A stretch of 64,000 nucleotides of DNA, taken from contig NZ_VKNW01000010.1 in NCBI RefSeq assembly GCF_007474535.1, positions 92,839 to 156,838 of the forward strand, given 5' to 3'. Below the pieces are notes generated by a model. That model was given only the letters and a program-made list of their open reading frames with translations. It made no database searches and had not been told where the DNA came from. A program made the translations under genes and the position numbers. This document shows positions 61,953 through 64,000 of this stretch, one piece after another (position 1 is the first letter of the stretch; each line of letters opens with the position of its first letter). This stretch comes from Chryseobacterium echinoideorum (GTDB taxonomy: Bacteria > Bacteroidota > Bacteroidia > Flavobacteriales > Weeksellaceae).

Positions 61953-62699
61953 ATGAAGCCAACAATCAATATATATTGCGATGAAAGTTGTCATTTACAG
62001 AATGACAAAGAGCCTGTTATGGTTATCGGGGCTGTTTATTGTCCGATTGAAAAGAAGGAAGAAATTTTTGAAAGATTGTATAGTTTTAAACTCAAACACA
62101 ACCTTATTCCTAAAAATAAAAAGAATGATAATGAAAATCGCACCTACTATGAACTAAAATGGAACAAAGTTTCAAAATCAAAAATCGAGTATTACAAAGA
62201 TGTAATCAATTATTTTTTTGATGATGATGACTTGCAGTTTCGGGTGCTTGTAGTTTCTAATAAATCTGCAATAGATTATGAAAAGTTCAATCATACACAC
62301 GATACATTTTACTATAAAATGTATTTTGGAATGTTGAAAGCTATCTTGAATCCTGAAAACTCTCATCATATCTACATAGATATTAAAGATACCAGAAGTA
62401 AAGAAAAAGTTCACAAACTGGAACAGGTTTTAAGGAATGACAAATACGACTATTCTAAAGAAATTATTAAAAAAGTACAACAGGTAAGATCTCACGAAGT
62501 AGAAATTTTGCAATTGACAGATTTGTTAGTGGGAGCTACCGCTTATGTGAATAGAGGATTAGCAAACAGTAAAGCAAAAAATGAATTAATCAATCTCATT
62601 AAACACCGTTCTAAATATTCCTTAACAAAATCTACATTGCTAAAAGAGAGAAAGTTCAATGTTTTTATTTGGGAACCACAAAAACCTTATTTTGTATGA
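61953..62699 (+). CDS. DUF3800 domain protein within the type I locus
   Basis: A 248-residue protein whose start, MKPTINIYCDESCHLQNDKE, carries the DUF3800 Asp-Glu-Ser motif (residues 10-12), with QLTDLLVGATAYVNRGLANS near the C-terminus as the second conserved acidic region. DUF3800 is predicted to be an RNase H-like nuclease and is frequent on mobile DNA and near defence genes. It begins 9 nt after hsdM, and its stop overlaps the next start (ATGA). A catalytic, antitoxin or sensor role cannot be chosen from sequence. Confidence 0.85.
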   Translation: MKPTINIYCDESCHLQNDKEPVMVIGAVYCPIEKKEEIFERLYSFKLKHNLIPKNKKNDNENRTYYELKWNKVSKSKIEYYKDVINYFFDDDDLQFRVLVVSNKSAIDYEKFNHTHDTFYYKMYFGMLKAILNPENSHHIYIDIKDTRSKEKVHKLEQVLRNDKYDYSKEIIKKVQQVRSHEVEILQLTDLLVGATAYVNRGLANSKAKNELINLIKHRSKYSLTKSTLLKERKFNVFIWEPQKPYFV

Positions 62700-63181
62700 G
62701 TTTAGTATTTCCTGAATTAATACCATTTAGTGATTTTGGCGGTGATTTCACGTCATATTTTGAAGCAGTTTATTTGGTTTTTCATAATGATTTTATTAAA
62801 ACTCAACCCAATTATGAAGGGCTAAAAGTAGCTGTAAGAAAATATCCTGAAGTGGACGGAATGCATCGTACATTTTACCATATTACCCACGAAGGAGAAG
62901 ACGAAGCTAATAGAAAACCAGATTTTAGAAGAATGGAACGTATCCGTTTTCCAAAGTTTGTTATAGAAAACTTTGAACACGAAGAAATCCTCATTTGGAA
63001 AAACGTAAGAGGTAAAGACGAACGGATTGTTTTGTTTAATGAAACCGAAAATTATATTGTGATTTTAACCGACAGAGGAGAATATTATATGTTCATAACG
63101 GCTTACTATATTGAAACAGAACATAGAAAAAGAAAGCTATTAAAAGAATACGAAGCGTATATAAAAGCCAAAACCGCTTAG
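62696..63181 (+). CDS. Probable PBECR-type (Barnase/EndoU/RelE-like) RNase, toxin candidate
   Basis: 161 residues from MSLVFPELIPFSDFGGDFTS (62696), sharing ATGA with the DUF3800 gene. The C-terminal half (RIRFPKFVIENFEHEEILIW, ERIVLFNETENYIVILTDRG, ITAYYIETEHRKRKLLKEYE) has the strand order and the TAYxxxxxHRxxKLxKEYE tail I associate with phage PBECR nucleases, a branch of the RelE/Barnase superfamily. The Glu, Arg and His residues there are candidate catalytic groups. The family call is from memory. A growth-inhibiting RNase lying between hsdM and hsdS would be unusual. Confidence 0.55.
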   Translation: MSLVFPELIPFSDFGGDFTSYFEAVYLVFHNDFIKTQPNYEGLKVAVRKYPEVDGMHRTFYHITHEGEDEANRKPDFRRMERIRFPKFVIENFEHEEILIWKNVRGKDERIVLFNETENYIVILTDRGEYYMFITAYYIETEHRKRKLLKEYEAYIKAKTA

Positions 63182-63319
63182 CGGAACTAAACGGCTTCTT
63201 ATACTCCTTTAACACTTACAACCAATAAAGGAATGGTTACTGAGCTTTTGCAAAGATACACAATAAAAATAAAAAAGCAAATAGATTAAATCCTTAATGC
63301 TGAAAAAGAAGATAATAGT

Positions 63320-64000
63320 ATGACCGATATACAAAAAGAAAATAAAAGTGGTGGTAAAGTTCCAAATTTGAGATTCCCAAGCTTTGAAGGAGAGTGGGAA
63401 GTGAAGAAGTTGGGGGATGTAGCAGAAAAAGTAAATAGTGGTAAAACTCCTTTAGGTGGAGATGCAGTTTATACAAATGAGGGAGTCTTATTCATACGAA
63501 GTCAAAATGTAAATAATGACAAATTAGAATTAGAAAATTCTGTATTTATTCCAGAATCGGTAAATATTCAAATGAAAAACAGTGTGGTAAAACCTCACGA
63601 TATACTTCTAAATATAACAGGTGCATCACTAGGAAGAAGTTGTGTAGTTCCTGAAAACTTTAAGATTGGAAATGTTAATCAACACGTATGCATAGTAAGG
63701 TTGACTCAAAATTATAACCCTAGATTTGTTCAACCAATATTGTCTTCGAATAAAGGGCAAACCATTTTTAATAGCTTACAAACAGGAAGTGGTCGAGAAG
63801 GGTTAAATTTTGAAAGTATTAAAGGAATTAAATTATTTTTTCCTGATAAAAATGAGCAAACCAAAATTGCAACCTTTCTTTCACTCATTGACGAACGCAT
63901 TACAACCCAAAGTAAAATAATTGAACAATTAGAAACCTTAATTAAAGGGCTAAGTGAAAATTTATTTTCTCAAAAAATTAGATTTAAAAAATTTGAGAAG
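63320..64000 (+). CDS. hsdS: Type I restriction specificity subunit (3' end beyond window)
   Basis: An open frame of 227 codons from ATG at 63320 to the window edge. It opens MTDIQKENKSGGKVPNLRFP and SFEGEWEVKKLGDVAEKVNS, the usual start of HsdS. The first target-recognition domain follows (VLFIRSQNVNNDKL, GASLGRSCVV, GREGLNFESIKGI). The central conserved helix, NEQTKIATFLSLIDERITTQ and SKIIEQLETLIKGL, ends near the edge. The second recognition domain and probably hsdR lie to the right. About 138 nt with no clear feature separate it from the toxin-like gene. Confidence 0.93.
   Translation, partial: MTDIQKENKSGGKVPNLRFPSFEGEWEVKKLGDVAEKVNSGKTPLGGDAVYTNEGVLFIRSQNVNNDKLELENSVFIPESVNIQMKNSVVKPHDILLNITGASLGRSCVVPENFKIGNVNQHVCIVRLTQNYNPRFVQPILSSNKGQTIFNSLQTGSGREGLNFESIKGIKLFFPDKNEQTKIATFLSLIDERITTQSKIIEQLETLIKGLSENLFSQKIRFKKFEK

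Larger units (their letters stand above)
54378..64000 (+). mobile_element. Integrated mobilizable element (NBU-like), left part
   Basis: Gene order is tyrosine integrase, HTH excisionase-like protein, SF3-type helicase, Toprim primase, MOBV-like relaxase, then a type I restriction-modification cargo. All genes are on one strand. This mirrors the int-orf-primase-mob order of Bacteroidetes NBU mobilizable units. No conjugation (tra) genes are present, so it would need a helper element to transfer. Three different families of short ordered repeats fill the gaps between the genes. The left end is taken at the candidate attL. The right end is outside the window. Confidence 0.78.

Noticed and set aside
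63182..63319. Further small gene between the toxin-like gene and hsdS
   Set aside because: Only short frames without a convincing start or homology are present. No terminator or promoter could be supported.

Overview
The window is low-GC, gene-dense DNA from a member of the Flavobacteriia, most likely Chryseobacterium or a close relative. This call rests on the family content, not on any database search: an exosortase F pair, GLPGLI, DUF4293, DUF6702, DUF5686, DUF4251 and DUF4349 proteins, a Rho with a long Asn/Gln-rich insertion, TAnnTTTG-type promoters, and the near absence of Shine-Dalgarno sequences. No rRNA gene, intact tRNA gene or CRISPR array was seen.

Positions 1-54300 look like ordinary chromosome. 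From the left: rho (cut by the window edge) diverging from a DUF4293 gene; an MsbA-type ABC exporter; the xrtF exosortase pair; an amino-sugar salvage-like cluster (AmgK-like kinase, a free-standing RapZ C-terminal domain, MurU-like nucleotidyltransferase) followed by a LOG-family gene; a small secreted-protein cluster in which two six-cysteine paralogues flank a GLPGLI protein; serS; a surface-polysaccharide group (flippase, glycosyltransferase, FkbM methyltransferase); a CCG/4Fe-4S electron-transfer pair, an MCE protein and ppiD; lon; an AI-2E family transporter; an acyl-CoA dehydrogenase; pgi, a methyltransferase, folD and queE; a polyprenyl glycosylphosphotransferase; mlaE-mlaF with an outer-membrane barrel gene; an M48 lipoprotein; meaB; two tandem cytochrome c lipoproteins; the RNA-repair and ribosome-rescue pair rtcB-prfH; a TonB-dependent receptor; methylmalonyl-CoA mutase; and a DUF5686 protein.

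From about 54378 to the right edge lies an integrated mobilizable element. Its order is tyrosine recombinase, excisionase-like HTH protein, SF3-type helicase, Toprim primase, MOBV-like relaxase. This resembles the NBU family of Bacteroidetes mobilizable units. Each gap between these genes carries its own ordered repeat family: 10-bp-phased iterons after the integrase, TTGTTGA repeats between helicase and primase, and four 25-bp dyads just before the relaxase (a candidate oriT). The cargo is a type I restriction-modification locus. Between hsdM and hsdS it holds a DUF3800 gene and a probable PBECR/RelE-like RNase gene that overlap by ATGA. This layout suggests a restriction locus guarded by a toxin and is the best candidate here for an undescribed system. 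hsdS runs off the right edge, and hsdR and the other attachment site presumably lie beyond it.

Other points of interest are the Cys6-GLPGLI-Cys6 cassette, a short promoter-sORF-terminator unit upstream of rtcB, a perfect palindrome just before lon, and two degenerate gene remnants.
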